A DNA stretch of 64,000 nt, from positions 2,884,501 to 2,948,500 of the forward strand of contig NZ_CP073078.1 in the NCBI RefSeq assembly GCF_018135625.1, in the 5' to 3' direction. A program made the translations under genes and the position numbers. The notes beneath the pieces were generated by a model, which was not told the DNA's origin, did no database searches, and saw nothing but the letters and a program-made list of their open reading frames with translations. Source of the DNA: Phenylobacterium montanum (lineage in GTDB: Bacteria; Pseudomonadota; Alphaproteobacteria; Caulobacterales; Caulobacteraceae). Every line of letters begins with the position of its first letter. Position 1 is the stretch's first letter. Shown here one piece after another: positions 36,145 through 44,285 of this stretch.

Positions 36145-37497
36145 ATGGTCCATCTGGGCGCTGAACAGGGGATGGGCGCGATTGTCGACACGAAGGCCGC
36201 GCGGGCCGACGGGGTTGAGCAGGCCCGTGCGCCCACCTCCCTGGGCGCGGCGGCCGGTGCGCGCATGAGCGAAGCCGGCAGGAAGGCCTCCGGCCCCAAG
36301 CTGGCCCTGGTCTGGACCCGCAACCTGGACGGCGAACCCATGGCCGGGCGCCTGCGCGTGGCCCACGCCATCCGCGCGGCCCTGAAGCCCTGCGCCGAAC
36401 TGATGAGCTTCCGTCTGCCTTCGGTGGTCACCGACCGCAACCTGCGCCGCATCATCGGCGCCGGCCTGGCCCTGGCGGGCAGCTGGCTGCGCGGCCAGCC
36501 CCTGCCGATCCAGTGCGCCATCTTCGCCGCCGGCCGGGACCTGAGGGCCATGAGCAAGGCCATCCCCGAGGACGTTGAGACGGTCTATCTGGACGGCATC
36601 CGCTGCTATGGCCTGCTGCGTCTCCTGCGCCGCCAGCGGCCGAACCAGCGCATCGTGGTCGATTTCGACGACCTGATGTCGCGGCGCATGGAGCTCCTGC
36701 TCGCAGCCGGCGAGCCCCTGTCGCCGGGCTACATGACCCAGCGCCTGCCGCCCTTCCTGCGCCGCCTGGCGACCAGCAGCGCCATCGGCCGCACCATCGT
36801 GCTCTACGAGTACCTGACGCTGAAGGCGCTGGAGCGCAAGGTGCTGACCCTGGCCGACACCATCGTCCTGCTGTCGTCCGAAGACGCCGCCGCCCTGGAC
36901 GCCATCCGCGCCCTGACCCCAGGCGCGCGGGCCGAGATCGCCACCGTGCCGCCCTCGGTCGACCTGGCCGAGGCCAAGCGGATGACCGAACCCCTGCGGT
37001 TCATCTTCGTCGGCACCGACGCCCTGACTCAGAACCGCCTCACCATCGACTACCTCCTGGACCTGTGGCGGCGGCGAAACATCGCCGCGCCCCTGGCCAT
37101 TTTCGGCCATCAGGTGCGCGGCGTGTCCCTGCCGCCCAACGTGACCACCCCGGGCTATGTCAATAGCCTGGACGAGATCTATGACGGGCGCAGCGTGATG
37201 CTGACGCCCTCCTTCCTGCGCGGCGGCATCAAGACCAAGGTCCTGGAAGCGTTCAGCTTCGGCGCGCCGGTGATCGGCAACAACCAGACCTTCGAGTCCA
37301 TGCCGGTGGGCGCCTACCCGCTGCGCATCAACGACGAGCCCGAACTGGTCGCCATCCTGCGCGACCCCGACGGCCACCTGGCCATGCTGCAGGCCGCGGC
37401 CGACCAGGGCCGGGCCTATGTGCAGAGCCACCACGCCCCGGCCGTGTTCGCCGGCCGCTGGCGCCAATTGATGGGCGTGCCGACTCCGGCGGAATAA
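36145..37497 (+). CDS. Glycosyltransferase, GT-B fold
   Basis: A 450-aa protein. The C-terminal half shows the GT4-type donor domain: FIFVGTDALTQNRL, PGYVNSLDEIYDG and SFLRGGIKTKVLEAFSFGAPVIGN, which contains the E-x7-E-like nucleotide-sugar loop. The first 40 residues are low in conservation; ATG 36145 has AAAGGA in front, while ATG 36265 is an alternative that would remove them. It is the only plus-strand gene of the polysaccharide locus and so may be regulated on its own. Confidence 0.8.
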   Translation: MVHLGAEQGMGAIVDTKAARADGVEQARAPTSLGAAAGARMSEAGRKASGPKLALVWTRNLDGEPMAGRLRVAHAIRAALKPCAELMSFRLPSVVTDRNLRRIIGAGLALAGSWLRGQPLPIQCAIFAAGRDLRAMSKAIPEDVETVYLDGIRCYGLLRLLRRQRPNQRIVVDFDDLMSRRMELLLAAGEPLSPGYMTQRLPPFLRRLATSSAIGRTIVLYEYLTLKALERKVLTLADTIVLLSSEDAAALDAIRALTPGARAEIATVPPSVDLAEAKRMTEPLRFIFVGTDALTQNRLTIDYLLDLWRRRNIAAPLAIFGHQVRGVSLPPNVTTPGYVNSLDEIYDGRSVMLTPSFLRGGIKTKVLEAFSFGAPVIGNNQTFESMPVGAYPLRINDEPELVAILRDPDGHLAMLQAAADQGRAYVQSHHAPAVFAGRWRQLMGVPTPAE

Positions 37498-37502
37498 CCG
37501 CC

Positions 37503-38141
37503 TCAGAGCGGACTTTGCGGCTCGCGCCACATGGCCCAGTTCTTCGGCGCATCGGGCCGGGGATGGAACTCCGCCGTCACCTCGAACCCATGGCGCGAAT
37601 AGAGCCGCACATTGGCCTCGGTCGCCGTCTCCAGATAGGCAGGCCGGCGCGACGCATCAAGCCGCGCCGTGCGGGCCCGCAGCAGGCGCGAGCCGATCCC
37701 GTGCCCCTGCGCCTCTGGCGTGACCCCCAGGAAGAACAGGTAGTCGTGCGCCCGGTCGGTGGGGTGCAGCCGGTCCATCGCCGCGCGCATGGCCGCCAGC
37801 CGGCCGAAGCGGTCCCAGCCGGTCAGGGCCAAGAGCGTCGGCAGGGCCATCAGCTCGCGAACCAGCGGCGTCGGCCCCAGCCGCTCCGAGGCCATCCACA
37901 CGGCCGCGGCCCCGCCCATCGGCGGGCGCTCGATCTCGCCGACGCCATAGACCAGCTCGCGCAGGATAAAGCGGAAGAAGCGCCCGCGGGCCTCGTCCCG
38001 CCGCGCGTCGGGCCGGCTGAACCAGTCGAACATGGGGTCGGCGGCGAAGGCCGCGGCCAGGTCGGCCGCCACCCCGTTCAGCGCCTGCTTGCCCGCGACC
38101 TCGGGCGCCTCGGCCCCCCGCCGCATCGCTTCGAAATCCAA
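37503..38141 (-). CDS. GNAT-family N-acetyltransferase
   Basis: A 212-aa acetyl-CoA-dependent acetyltransferase. The acetyl-CoA loop is visible as FFLGVTPEAQGHGIGSRLL (R/Q-x-x-G-x-G/A type), followed by the late strand YSRHGFEVTAEF. The start is probably TTG 38141, supported by GGGGAGGGG upstream; ATG 38126 is an alternative. The substrate is unknown. Confidence 0.85.
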   Translation of the reverse strand: MDFEAMRRGAEAPEVAGKQALNGVAADLAAAFAADPMFDWFSRPDARRDEARGRFFRFILRELVYGVGEIERPPMGGAAAVWMASERLGPTPLVRELMALPTLLALTGWDRFGRLAAMRAAMDRLHPTDRAHDYLFFLGVTPEAQGHGIGSRLLRARTARLDASRRPAYLETATEANVRLYSRHGFEVTAEFHPRPDAPKNWAMWREPQSPL

Positions 38142-38187
38142 ACCGCCCCTCCCCCCGAACGGGCCAGCCTTGTCGCGCGGCCGGCCT

Positions 38188-38763
38188 CTATAGTTTCTCG
38201 CTGATCTTGATCGCGGCCCGGCAACCGGCGCGGATCACCGCGGCCAGCACCGGATAGGCCGCCGCCTCGCGCGCGCCCTCCTCCCGGGCGATGTCGCGGT
38301 GGGCCAGCTCCTCCTCGCGGAAGCGGGCCAGGTCGGCGGCCAGCGCCGGCTCGTGCGCCTCCAGCTCGGCGATCTGGCCGGCATAGTGCTCCTCGATGAC
38401 CGTCTCCACCGCCTCGGTGCAGGCATGGGCGGCCTTTTCGCCCATCAGGGCCGTGCCGGCGCCCAGGGCGAAGCCGGCCAGCCGCCACAGGGGCGCCATC
38501 AGGGTCGGGCGCACCCGCCGCTCGGTCAACAGCCGGTCGAAGGCGGCCAGGTGCTCGGCCTCGTGCCCCTCCATCTCCTGCAGCTGGAAGGCGATGCGGT
38601 CCTTGCCCGGGGCGCGGTTCAACACCGCCCGCTGGCCGCGATAGATGTGCACCGCGCCCAGTTCGCCCGCATGATCGACGCGCAGGATCTCGCCCAGCCG
38701 CGTGCGCTCGCCGCCCGGACCGGGGCGCGGCGGAATCGGGGTCTTGGCGGCGGCCTCAGTCAC
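38188..38763 (-). CDS. coq7: Demethoxyubiquinone hydroxylase (Coq7 type)
   Basis: A di-iron monooxygenase that adds the last hydroxyl group in ubiquinone synthesis. It is 191 aa, with the ferritin-like iron ligands in DHAGELGAVHIY, QEMEGHEAEHL, VIEEHY and EELAHRDIA. It is membrane-associated. The GTG start at 38763 overlaps the dsbB stop region by 8 bp. Alphaproteobacteria such as Caulobacter use Coq7 rather than UbiF for this step. Confidence 0.93.
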   Translation of the reverse strand: MTEAAAKTPIPPRPGPGGERTRLGEILRVDHAGELGAVHIYRGQRAVLNRAPGKDRIAFQLQEMEGHEAEHLAAFDRLLTERRVRPTLMAPLWRLAGFALGAGTALMGEKAAHACTEAVETVIEEHYAGQIAELEAHEPALAADLARFREEELAHRDIAREEGAREAAAYPVLAAVIRAGCRAAIKISEKL

Positions 38764-39271
38764 GGGCCAGCGCCTTGACGGCGGCCAGGCCGGAGAAGCC
38801 GGCGAAGATCAGCGAGGCCAGCACGTTCCAGCCGGCCATGGACAGGCCCAGCATGCGCCAGGCCGCCTCGTCGCAGCGCGGCGCCGCCACCTTGGCCCCG
38901 TGCATCAGGGCCTGCAGCGAGGCGAGGCTGGCCTTGCCCCCGCCGCCCGAACAGGCCTGGGGCCCGGGCCACCATTTCCACTCCGCGCCGGCGTGATAGG
39001 CGGCGATCCCGGCGCCCCAGAGAAAGATCAGGGCCAGGGCGGCCAGCACCAGGGGCTTCAACCGCGCGCCCGGCGGGGCCAGGCTGACCGCAAGGCCGGC
39101 GCCGGAAACCCCCAGCGCCCACCAGTAGACCTCGCGCTGGCGCAGGCAGAGGGTGCAGGGCGCCAGGCCGCCAAAGGTCTGGAAGGCGTGGGCGATCGCC
39201 AGCATGGCCGCCGAGGCCAGGAAGGCCAGCACCAGCCAGTGGCGGACGACAGGACGGGTCAAAGCGGTCAT
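38756..39271 (-). CDS. dsbB: Disulfide bond formation protein B
   Basis: An inner-membrane quinone-linked oxidase of 171 aa that reoxidises DsbA. It has four membrane helices and the two redox Cys pairs: C39 and C42 (APCTLCLRQ) and C106 and C132 (QACSGG and PRCDE). The R after CTLC (LRQREVYW) is the quinone-site segment. It overlaps coq7, whose product makes the ubiquinone that DsbB uses, a sensible pairing. Confidence 0.9.
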   Translation of the reverse strand: MTALTRPVVRHWLVLAFLASAAMLAIAHAFQTFGGLAPCTLCLRQREVYWWALGVSGAGLAVSLAPPGARLKPLVLAALALIFLWGAGIAAYHAGAEWKWWPGPQACSGGGGKASLASLQALMHGAKVAAPRCDEAAWRMLGLSMAGWNVLASLIFAGFSGLAAVKALARD

Positions 39272-39329
39272 GGCCCAGATATGGCGCGAAATTGCGTCAC
39301 GCCCAAGGCCCAAGGCTGCGCTTTGCGCC

Positions 39330-39917
39330 TCACTTCCCCGCGTGGGTCTCGACCAGCTTGAGCAGCACCAGGGCCACCACGATCAGGATGACGCCGGCGA
39401 TGGCCAGGACGGTCAGGTTGCGGTCGACGAAGTCCTTGGCCTTGGGGTGCTGCATCAGGGCCGCGCCCAGGAAGAAGCGCCCGCCGCGGGTGACCAGCGA
39501 GGCGCCGATGAACACCGGCAGGCTGAAATGGGCGATGCCCGAGGCCCAGGTCACCACCATGAACGGCACCGGCGTCAGCCCCTTGATCAGGATCACCGCC
39601 AGCCCGACCTTGGCGTAGAGGGCGTTGAAGGCGTCCAGCGCCTGGGCCCGGCCGATGCTGGCCAGGAAATGCCGCGCCCATTCCGAGGCCGTGGCGCCCA
39701 GCGCATAGGCCACGCAGCCGCCGGCCACCGAGCCCAGGGTGCACAGGGCGGCGTAGAACCAGGCCCGCTCGCGCCGGGCCAGAACCATGGCCGCCAGCAT
39801 CACGTCGGGCGGCACGAACGGCGCCACCGCCTCGATGGCGGCGTTGACGGGCAGGGCCAAGGGGGCGTAGCGGCTGGCGGCGAGGCGCATGGCCCACGCA
39901 TAGAGGGAACGCAGCAT
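39330..39917 (-). CDS. DedA/YqaA-family (VTT-domain) membrane protein
   Basis: A 195-aa inner-membrane protein with a VTT (SNARE-associated) domain. The conserved glycine-rich loop is GSVAGGCVAYALG and the re-entrant motif is KGLTPVPFMVVTWASG. Members are thought to move phospholipids or undecaprenyl phosphate across the membrane. It belongs to the shorter YqaA group. It ends with a hydrophobic helix and a short polar tail. Confidence 0.85.
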   Translation of the reverse strand: MLRSLYAWAMRLAASRYAPLALPVNAAIEAVAPFVPPDVMLAAMVLARRERAWFYAALCTLGSVAGGCVAYALGATASEWARHFLASIGRAQALDAFNALYAKVGLAVILIKGLTPVPFMVVTWASGIAHFSLPVFIGASLVTRGGRFFLGAALMQHPKAKDFVDRNLTVLAIAGVILIVVALVLLKLVETHAGK

Positions 39918-40004
39918 TGCGGCTCCGGAAGGGGAAGGGTGGCGGGCTGCTAGCAGACTTCATGCCATACGTCTCGAAAAGCGCGCCGATACGGACCCGA
40001 TTTG

Positions 40005-40280
40005 ATGACCAGCTTCCCGATCGACCCGGAACTCGAGGCCGCCGCCCAAGAGGAGCTGAAGGCCGCGGCGCGACTGTCGTGGAAGGAACTGTCCGGCCTG
40101 ATCCCCTGGGGCGACACGTTCGAAGCCTTCGGCCCCGGCGGCGGCGAGCTGATGCTGGAGCGCAGCTATATCTGGCGCGAAGCCCCCGGCGGCGACATCC
40201 TGTGCGAAGTGACCGCCTATCGCGGCCCCTCGCGCTACGACCGCGGCGTCAAGGCGAGTTGCGTCATCCGCCGCCCTTGA
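40005..40280 (+). CDS. Small conserved protein of unknown function
   Basis: A 91-aa soluble protein without a recognised domain. It begins MTSFPIDPELEAAAQ with an acidic helix and continues as an alpha/beta segment with LERSYIWREAPGGDILCEVTAY. ATG 40005 fits better than TTG 40002. Codon use matches the chromosome, so it is likely a real core gene. It is the last chromosomal gene before the island. Confidence 0.65.
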   Translation: MTSFPIDPELEAAAQEELKAAARLSWKELSGLIPWGDTFEAFGPGGGELMLERSYIWREAPGGDILCEVTAYRGPSRYDRGVKASCVIRRP

Positions 40281-40474
40281 AAGCGTCGCCCATCCCTTCT
40301 CCTCCCCTGTTTCGCGAAGCGACCCGGGGGAGGGGGGCCGCCGCACTATCAGCGCGGTGGTGGAGGGGGCGAACCGGCCGCCCAATGCTCGCGCCTTCCG
40401 TTGACGAACCCCGCGCCATGGCTAGAGTGCGCGCCTTCCGCTTCGGGGACCGGCCCAGCCGCCTCCCGCTCGGA
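40281..40474. other. Chromosomal spacer with GC-rich inverted repeat
   Basis: A CTCCCC/GGGGAG-type imperfect hairpin lies at about 40300-40340, followed by a purine-rich GGTGGTGGAGGGGG stretch. This looks like a dispersed intergenic repeat of high-GC alphaproteobacteria and may end transcription of the small gene. No ORF is supported. Confidence 0.35.
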
Positions 40475-40512
40475 GCCCCAGTGGCGAAATGGTAGACGCG
40501 GCAGACTCAAAA
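40475..40512 (+). pseudogene. 5' half of a tRNA-Leu(CAA), cut at the anticodon loop
   Basis: The bases from GCCCCAG (acceptor arm) through the D arm (GCGAAATGGTAGACGC) to the anticodon stem GCAGA and loop CTCAAAA are a normal tRNA-Leu start with anticodon CAA. The next base should open the 3' stem (TCTGC), but the sequence changes to unrelated AT-rich DNA at 40513. The 3' half, which should end CTGGGGC, is not found in the next few hundred bases. The cut sits exactly at the end of the 7-base loop, a classic tyrosine-recombinase crossover place, so this is probably one end (attL or attR) of the island. Confidence 0.75.
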
Positions 40513-40529
40513 AGGGTTGTGTCGACCAT

Positions 40530-40544
40530 GCGACATATTGTCGC
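40530..40544. other. 15-bp perfect dyad next to the tRNA junction
   Basis: GCGACA and TGTCGC flank TAT, 18 bp inside the junction at 40512. The position suits a recombination accessory site for integrase or the excisionase-like protein. Function is inferred from position only. Confidence 0.3.
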
Positions 40545-40620
40545 GAAAGCTGGAAAAAAGTGTTTGATTTTATAGGGTTGCAAAAGTAGGAAATTGACCG
40601 TCGAACCGGCCTGAAAACGC

Positions 40621-40641
40621 TCCAGGTGCATTCCAGGTGCA
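40621..40641. repeat. Two 10-bp direct repeats one helical turn apart
   Basis: TCCAGGTGCA occurs at 40621-40630 and 40632-40641. The 11-bp period and the place between the tRNA junction and the second tRNA suggest arm-type binding sites of the recombinase. This is an observation without experimental support. Confidence 0.35.
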
Positions 40642-40671
40642 GTCCGGGAGAGAAGGATCGGCGGCGATAGC

Positions 40672-40756
40672 GCGGGCGTGGCGGAATTGGCAGACGCGCC
40701 GGACTCAAAATCCGGTTCCGAGAGGAGTGTCGGTTCGACCCCGACCGCCCGCACCA
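40672..40756 (+). tRNA. tRNA-Leu (anticodon CAA)
   Basis: An 85-nt complete tRNA. The acceptor GCGGGCG (40672) pairs with CGCCCGC (40746-40752), followed by discriminator A and an encoded CCA (40754-40756). The D arm, the anticodon stem CCGGA/TCCGG with loop CTCAAAA, a long class II variable arm and the T arm with GTTCGAC are all present. It reads the TTG codon. Its body differs from the split tRNA-Leu 160 bp upstream, although both have anticodon CAA. Confidence 0.93.
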
Positions 40757-40919
40757 ACCCCTTTTCGGGGGCAGTCACTTCGAAAAAATCTAATAGCTCG
40801 CTCGCGGCCGAGAATCTCCTTTTCGGCGGCGAAGCCAGCACCTCGCGCGGCGAATAAAGCGCCTGATCGCCGCATAATTTGCGGCGAATACGCGGGCGCG
40901 CCGCGCGACGAACGTCCAG

Positions 40920-41447
40920 CTAGCGCCTCGGTCGCCTCTTCGGGGCAGGCGCTTCAGCCGGTGGCGCGGCGTCTCTTGGCCGGGATGCGAGCAACTCGTC
41001 GATCTCGGACCTTAGGAATAGCGCGCGCTTTCCGATCTTCACGGTTCGCAACTGGCCATCCTTGGCCATCTTCCAAAGCGTGCTTCGGCTGAGGCCGATC
41101 AGGCTTGCGGCTTCGGCGATGCTCATGGCCAGTTTCTCGGGTCGCTTGATCCGCTCCTGAACGCGCAGAATGAGGCGCTCAAGGGCCTCTTCGTCCAGGC
41201 CGCCGGACTGCGGCTGCGCGAGCGGCGGCGCCTGAACCTTGAGCGGCAGGCCGGAGACCAGCCGGTCCAGGTCGCGTCGACGCCAACGATGAAGGTCGAG
41301 CCCCAGATCGACCGGATGAATGCCAGCCGCCGCGGTTACGACGCCCAGGCTATTTTCATCGAGTGACAGGTAGCGCGCCGCCATTTCCGCCGACATCAGC
41401 GCGGGCCAGTCCGGCAGAAGCGTTCCGTTCCATTTTTCAACGGCCAT
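40920..41447 (-). CDS. Excisionase-like helix-turn-helix protein
   Basis: A 175-aa protein. Residues about 107-155 form an AlpA/excisionase-type winged helix (MSIAEAASLIGLSRSTLWKMA, then VKIGKRALFLRSEIDELL). The N-terminal part contains a second helix-turn-helix-like stretch (MSAEMAARYLSL). The C-terminus is a Pro/Arg-rich tail. It is next to and downstream of the integrase on the same strand, 80 bp away, which suits a recombination directionality factor or an element regulator. Confidence 0.72.
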   Translation of the reverse strand: MAVEKWNGTLLPDWPALMSAEMAARYLSLDENSLGVVTAAAGIHPVDLGLDLHRWRRRDLDRLVSGLPLKVQAPPLAQPQSGGLDEEALERLILRVQERIKRPEKLAMSIAEAASLIGLSRSTLWKMAKDGQLRTVKIGKRALFLRSEIDELLASRPRDAAPPAEAPAPKRRPRR

Positions 41448-41527
41448 GCGCGGAGCCTTCCATTTTGCTGAGTTGATAAATCGAACGTTCCCAGGCCCCT
41501 CGCGGGGCCTGGGCTATGGTCACCGCA

Positions 41528-43534
41528 TCAGGCGGCTTCCCAAACCTTGTTGAGGACCTGGGCGGCCAGGGCGGCCTTGTCCTGCGGCAGGAAGCGGCCG
41601 TAGTGGTTGGCCACGGTTTCAGGTGTGTCCTGGATCGCGTAGCTGGCCTGCTCATAGGAGCCGGTCTGCTTGAGGATGTGGGTGGCCAGCACGTCGCGCA
41701 CATTGTGCGGGCCATGCGGTAGGAGGCCCTTGATCACGCCCCGGCCCGTGAAGGGATTGAAGATCCCGTAGCGTTGGATGATCAGCCGCCAGGCCTCGTA
41801 GAAGGTGTGCTGGTCGAAGGCCGCGTTGCGACTGGTCGTCTTCGCCGTCTTGATGAAGAACGTGCCAGGGTCGGCGGCGCCATTGAGGAGCCTACCCCGG
41901 TGGACCTTCAGATAGGCCTCTATCTCGGCATAGAGGCCGGCGAGGTCTGGAAGCACGACCCTGAACGGCCTGCCGCTGAAATAGGATGACCCCGCATTTT
42001 TGAAGGCGGAGGCGGGGATGAGAACCTCCCAGCCAAGGTCACGCTCGCTCCAGCGCAGCTCACCGCGGCGCAGCGTCTCCAAGGTTCGCTCCGGCGTCGG
42101 CGCGCGACCGCGCGGGCAGACCAGGAGCTGGCGAAGGTTTTTCTGGCGAAGGCCGAGATGGAGGCCAAGACGGATGATCAGGAACGACCGTGTAGCCTCG
42201 GCGGCGTCGCGTGGGTAGCGCCGGGCGTCGGGCCGGCGCCGCAGGACCTCGTCGGCGATCTTGCGGTACTCCCCGACGGGGCTGTCGGCCTCGAGGATCG
42301 GCAGGATCGGCTCGAACGGATCGCGGTGAACGCGCGCCACCCGTTCGATTTCCTTGGCCCGTGTCAGGACGTGACGGTGCAACCGCTCGCACGTGGCGTC
42401 CCAATCGGATTGGGCGTCGTGGATCTCTCTGGCGCTCAGGAGTCCCGGGACCGCCTGAAGGCGGCGGGCCAGATCCGGCCGTTGCCGCAGCCAGCCGGTC
42501 TCTTTCCGGGTCATGGCCGCCCCAATGAGCAGCTGGTCGACTTCCCAGGACGTATAGAATCCACGCCTCTGTTCCCGCCACTGCACGTACCAGTCCCAGA
42601 CCTGCGGAAAGACCAGGAGAGCGAAACAGAGCCGAGGAGTGGGCACCCCCCTCCCCTTCACGGCCGAATTCGGCGATGCGGTCAGAGCGCCAAATAGAAG
42701 GCCCAGGTGTTCGACCTTCTGGGCGGCCGTCTCGCTCCCCCAGACGCCCTGCCGCTGAAAGCCGATGTCGGTCAGGGTGCTGGTCTTGAAGCGGAGGAGT
42801 TCACTCATCTCCTGGTCAAGGCGCGCTGGCGCGGGGACCGCGCCATAGCGCCAATCCAGGTCAACATCTGAGAGTTCCGAAGGGTCGCTGTCCTCTCCGT
42901 CCAGGCCAGCTGTCGACTGGCGGGCCGTGGCGGCCGTCCCTGAGAATCTGAGGCCGAAGCGCTGCTTGACGGCGCTGGCGTGATAGCGGCGATACTCAGT
43001 CGTCCCCGAGATGATGTTCGTTCGCACCCAATCCAGGATTTTATCGCGTTCGGCTCGCGGGCGCTTGTTGAAATCATCCGGCAGATGCCAGGCTAGACGC
43101 CTGCTCTCCGCAGCTTCGACGCCTGGAAGATTGTATCCTACCGCGGCCCGCGCCGGGTGGGGCTGCTTCGCCTGAAAGTAGCCCGGCGGCAGTCGGTATC
43201 GTCGCTCGATCGCCTTGAGGATGGACAAGCTTTCAAGGGATCGCGGCGCCTTCGTGCCGGAACGCCAGGTCTTCAGCGACGAAAGCTCCAGGGCGAAGCC
43301 CTGGCTGACCAGCGTCTTGTGCAATCGATATGTCGTGTCGGCATGCCGGCGCATGTGCAGGTCCAGCGCGTCGGCGAGACCCTTTGGATCTTCCCAAACC
43401 TCCCAGAGCGCTTCCGGAAATTCGACAATCGGGTCCGGCTTGCGTCCCCGGTGGTTCATGCGCCCCTTCTGGCTGGCGCGCTTTTGGGAATGGCGATCTG
43501 AACCGGTTGCGGCCGGCTTGGACTTCGAAGGCAT
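41528..43534 (-). CDS. Tyrosine-type site-specific recombinase (integrase)
   Basis: A long integrase of 668 aa. The catalytic residues of the tyrosine recombinase fold can be traced: the first Arg region is LHLGLRQKNLRQL near residue 450-460, then H610-x-x-R613 in HNVRDVLATH, and the nucleophile Tyr645 in NHYGRFLP. The N-terminal about 110 residues contain a helix-turn-helix-like region (SLKTWRSGTKAPRS) followed by YRLPPGYFQ, which is not part of the standard integrase and explains the length. ATG 43534 has a weak ribosome site. With the excisionase-like gene and the split tRNA it forms the integration module of the island. Confidence 0.85.
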   Translation of the reverse strand: MPSKSKPAATGSDRHSQKRASQKGRMNHRGRKPDPIVEFPEALWEVWEDPKGLADALDLHMRRHADTTYRLHKTLVSQGFALELSSLKTWRSGTKAPRSLESLSILKAIERRYRLPPGYFQAKQPHPARAAVGYNLPGVEAAESRRLAWHLPDDFNKRPRAERDKILDWVRTNIISGTTEYRRYHASAVKQRFGLRFSGTAATARQSTAGLDGEDSDPSELSDVDLDWRYGAVPAPARLDQEMSELLRFKTSTLTDIGFQRQGVWGSETAAQKVEHLGLLFGALTASPNSAVKGRGVPTPRLCFALLVFPQVWDWYVQWREQRRGFYTSWEVDQLLIGAAMTRKETGWLRQRPDLARRLQAVPGLLSAREIHDAQSDWDATCERLHRHVLTRAKEIERVARVHRDPFEPILPILEADSPVGEYRKIADEVLRRRPDARRYPRDAAEATRSFLIIRLGLHLGLRQKNLRQLLVCPRGRAPTPERTLETLRRGELRWSERDLGWEVLIPASAFKNAGSSYFSGRPFRVVLPDLAGLYAEIEAYLKVHRGRLLNGAADPGTFFIKTAKTTSRNAAFDQHTFYEAWRLIIQRYGIFNPFTGRGVIKGLLPHGPHNVRDVLATHILKQTGSYEQASYAIQDTPETVANHYGRFLPQDKAALAAQVLNKVWEAA

Positions 43535-43739
43535 GAGGCTTGGAACTCGTCAATGAAACCGCCGCGACTGTGCGGCAGCCTCTTTGACGGCCAATGCAAG
43601 GCCTACCTCAATGCGAACTGCTGACCATCAGATGTTGGGTCACCTCGCGGGCTCACGCAACGCGAAGCTCGCCAAGCAAATTCAACGTTGGCGGGTGCTG
43701 TCGCCCGGGAAATCGAGCGATAGCCGTCAGCTGATCCAC

Positions 43740-44180
43740 ACCCCCTCCGGCCGGCCAACCGCTTTCGAACCCAGTCCCGCTAGCGGCGCTCAGTGTTGGC
43801 GGCATGACGAAAGAGATGATTTGCGTCTGGAGTTAGGGGCACGGCTCCGGCGCTAGCGAGATCTACGTGCGCCTGTGAAAGGCCGACCATTGCGTCTGCT
43901 TCGCTTCTGCGAAGTCTGCAGTGAACGCCAAAGGCGCCTGAGTCGGCAATGGGGTTTCCCGGCACGCGAATGTGGCCGGTATCGCCGCGGCGAGCACAGG
44001 CCCAGCGAAATCGAAGGTGTTGGCGATCGCCCAGAGATCGAAGAAGTCCTTCATTCGGGAATTGACCATTCCGAGCGCGGCCTCGGCCTGGAACTTCTCA
44101 GCCACAACCGTCTCGGGCGGATAGGCGCGGAGCCTCGGCGGTGGCAAGTCGAGCAGAGACGGATATGCCGAGTCGGACCT
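43740..44180 (-). pseudogene. AbiEii-type nucleotidyltransferase toxin remnant
   Basis: Read on the minus strand, the frame gives LLDLPPPRLRAYPPETVVAE, then LGMVNSRMKDFFDLW, which are the C-terminal motifs of AbiEii/DUF1814 toxins. The frame continues through a TAG at 43863-43865 and a TAA at 43833-43835 into IISFVMPPTLSAAS and WPAGGGV, the usual end of that family. The N-terminal catalytic half with the GS(x)DxD-type motif is missing upstream of about 44174. No partner antitoxin (AbiEi) is seen. So this is a decayed, truncated toxin. Confidence 0.7.
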
Positions 44181-44218
44181 GTTAGTCTTTGCCGTCCTTG
44201 GCCCCCGGTCACTCTTAG

Positions 44219-44246
44219 TTGAAGTTCGCCATATTGACCTTATGAA
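44219..44246 (+). promoter_or_regulatory. Possible sigma70-type promoter of the AT-rich secreted gene
   Basis: TTGAAG (44219-44224) and TATGAA (44241-44246) are separated by 16 bp and lie 40 bp before the ATG. The region is AT-rich for this genome. The match is modest. Confidence 0.3.
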
Positions 44247-44285
44247 TGGTTAACCTCATTCTCCGACCGGCAATGGGGGGCGTAC

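Noticed and set aside
40475-40671. Group I intron in the tRNA-Leu anticodon loop
   Set aside because: Such introns do occur in tRNA-Leu anticodon loops, but the 3' half (TCTGC...CTGGGGC) does not follow, and the 160 bp before the next tRNA are too short and lack intron core motifs.
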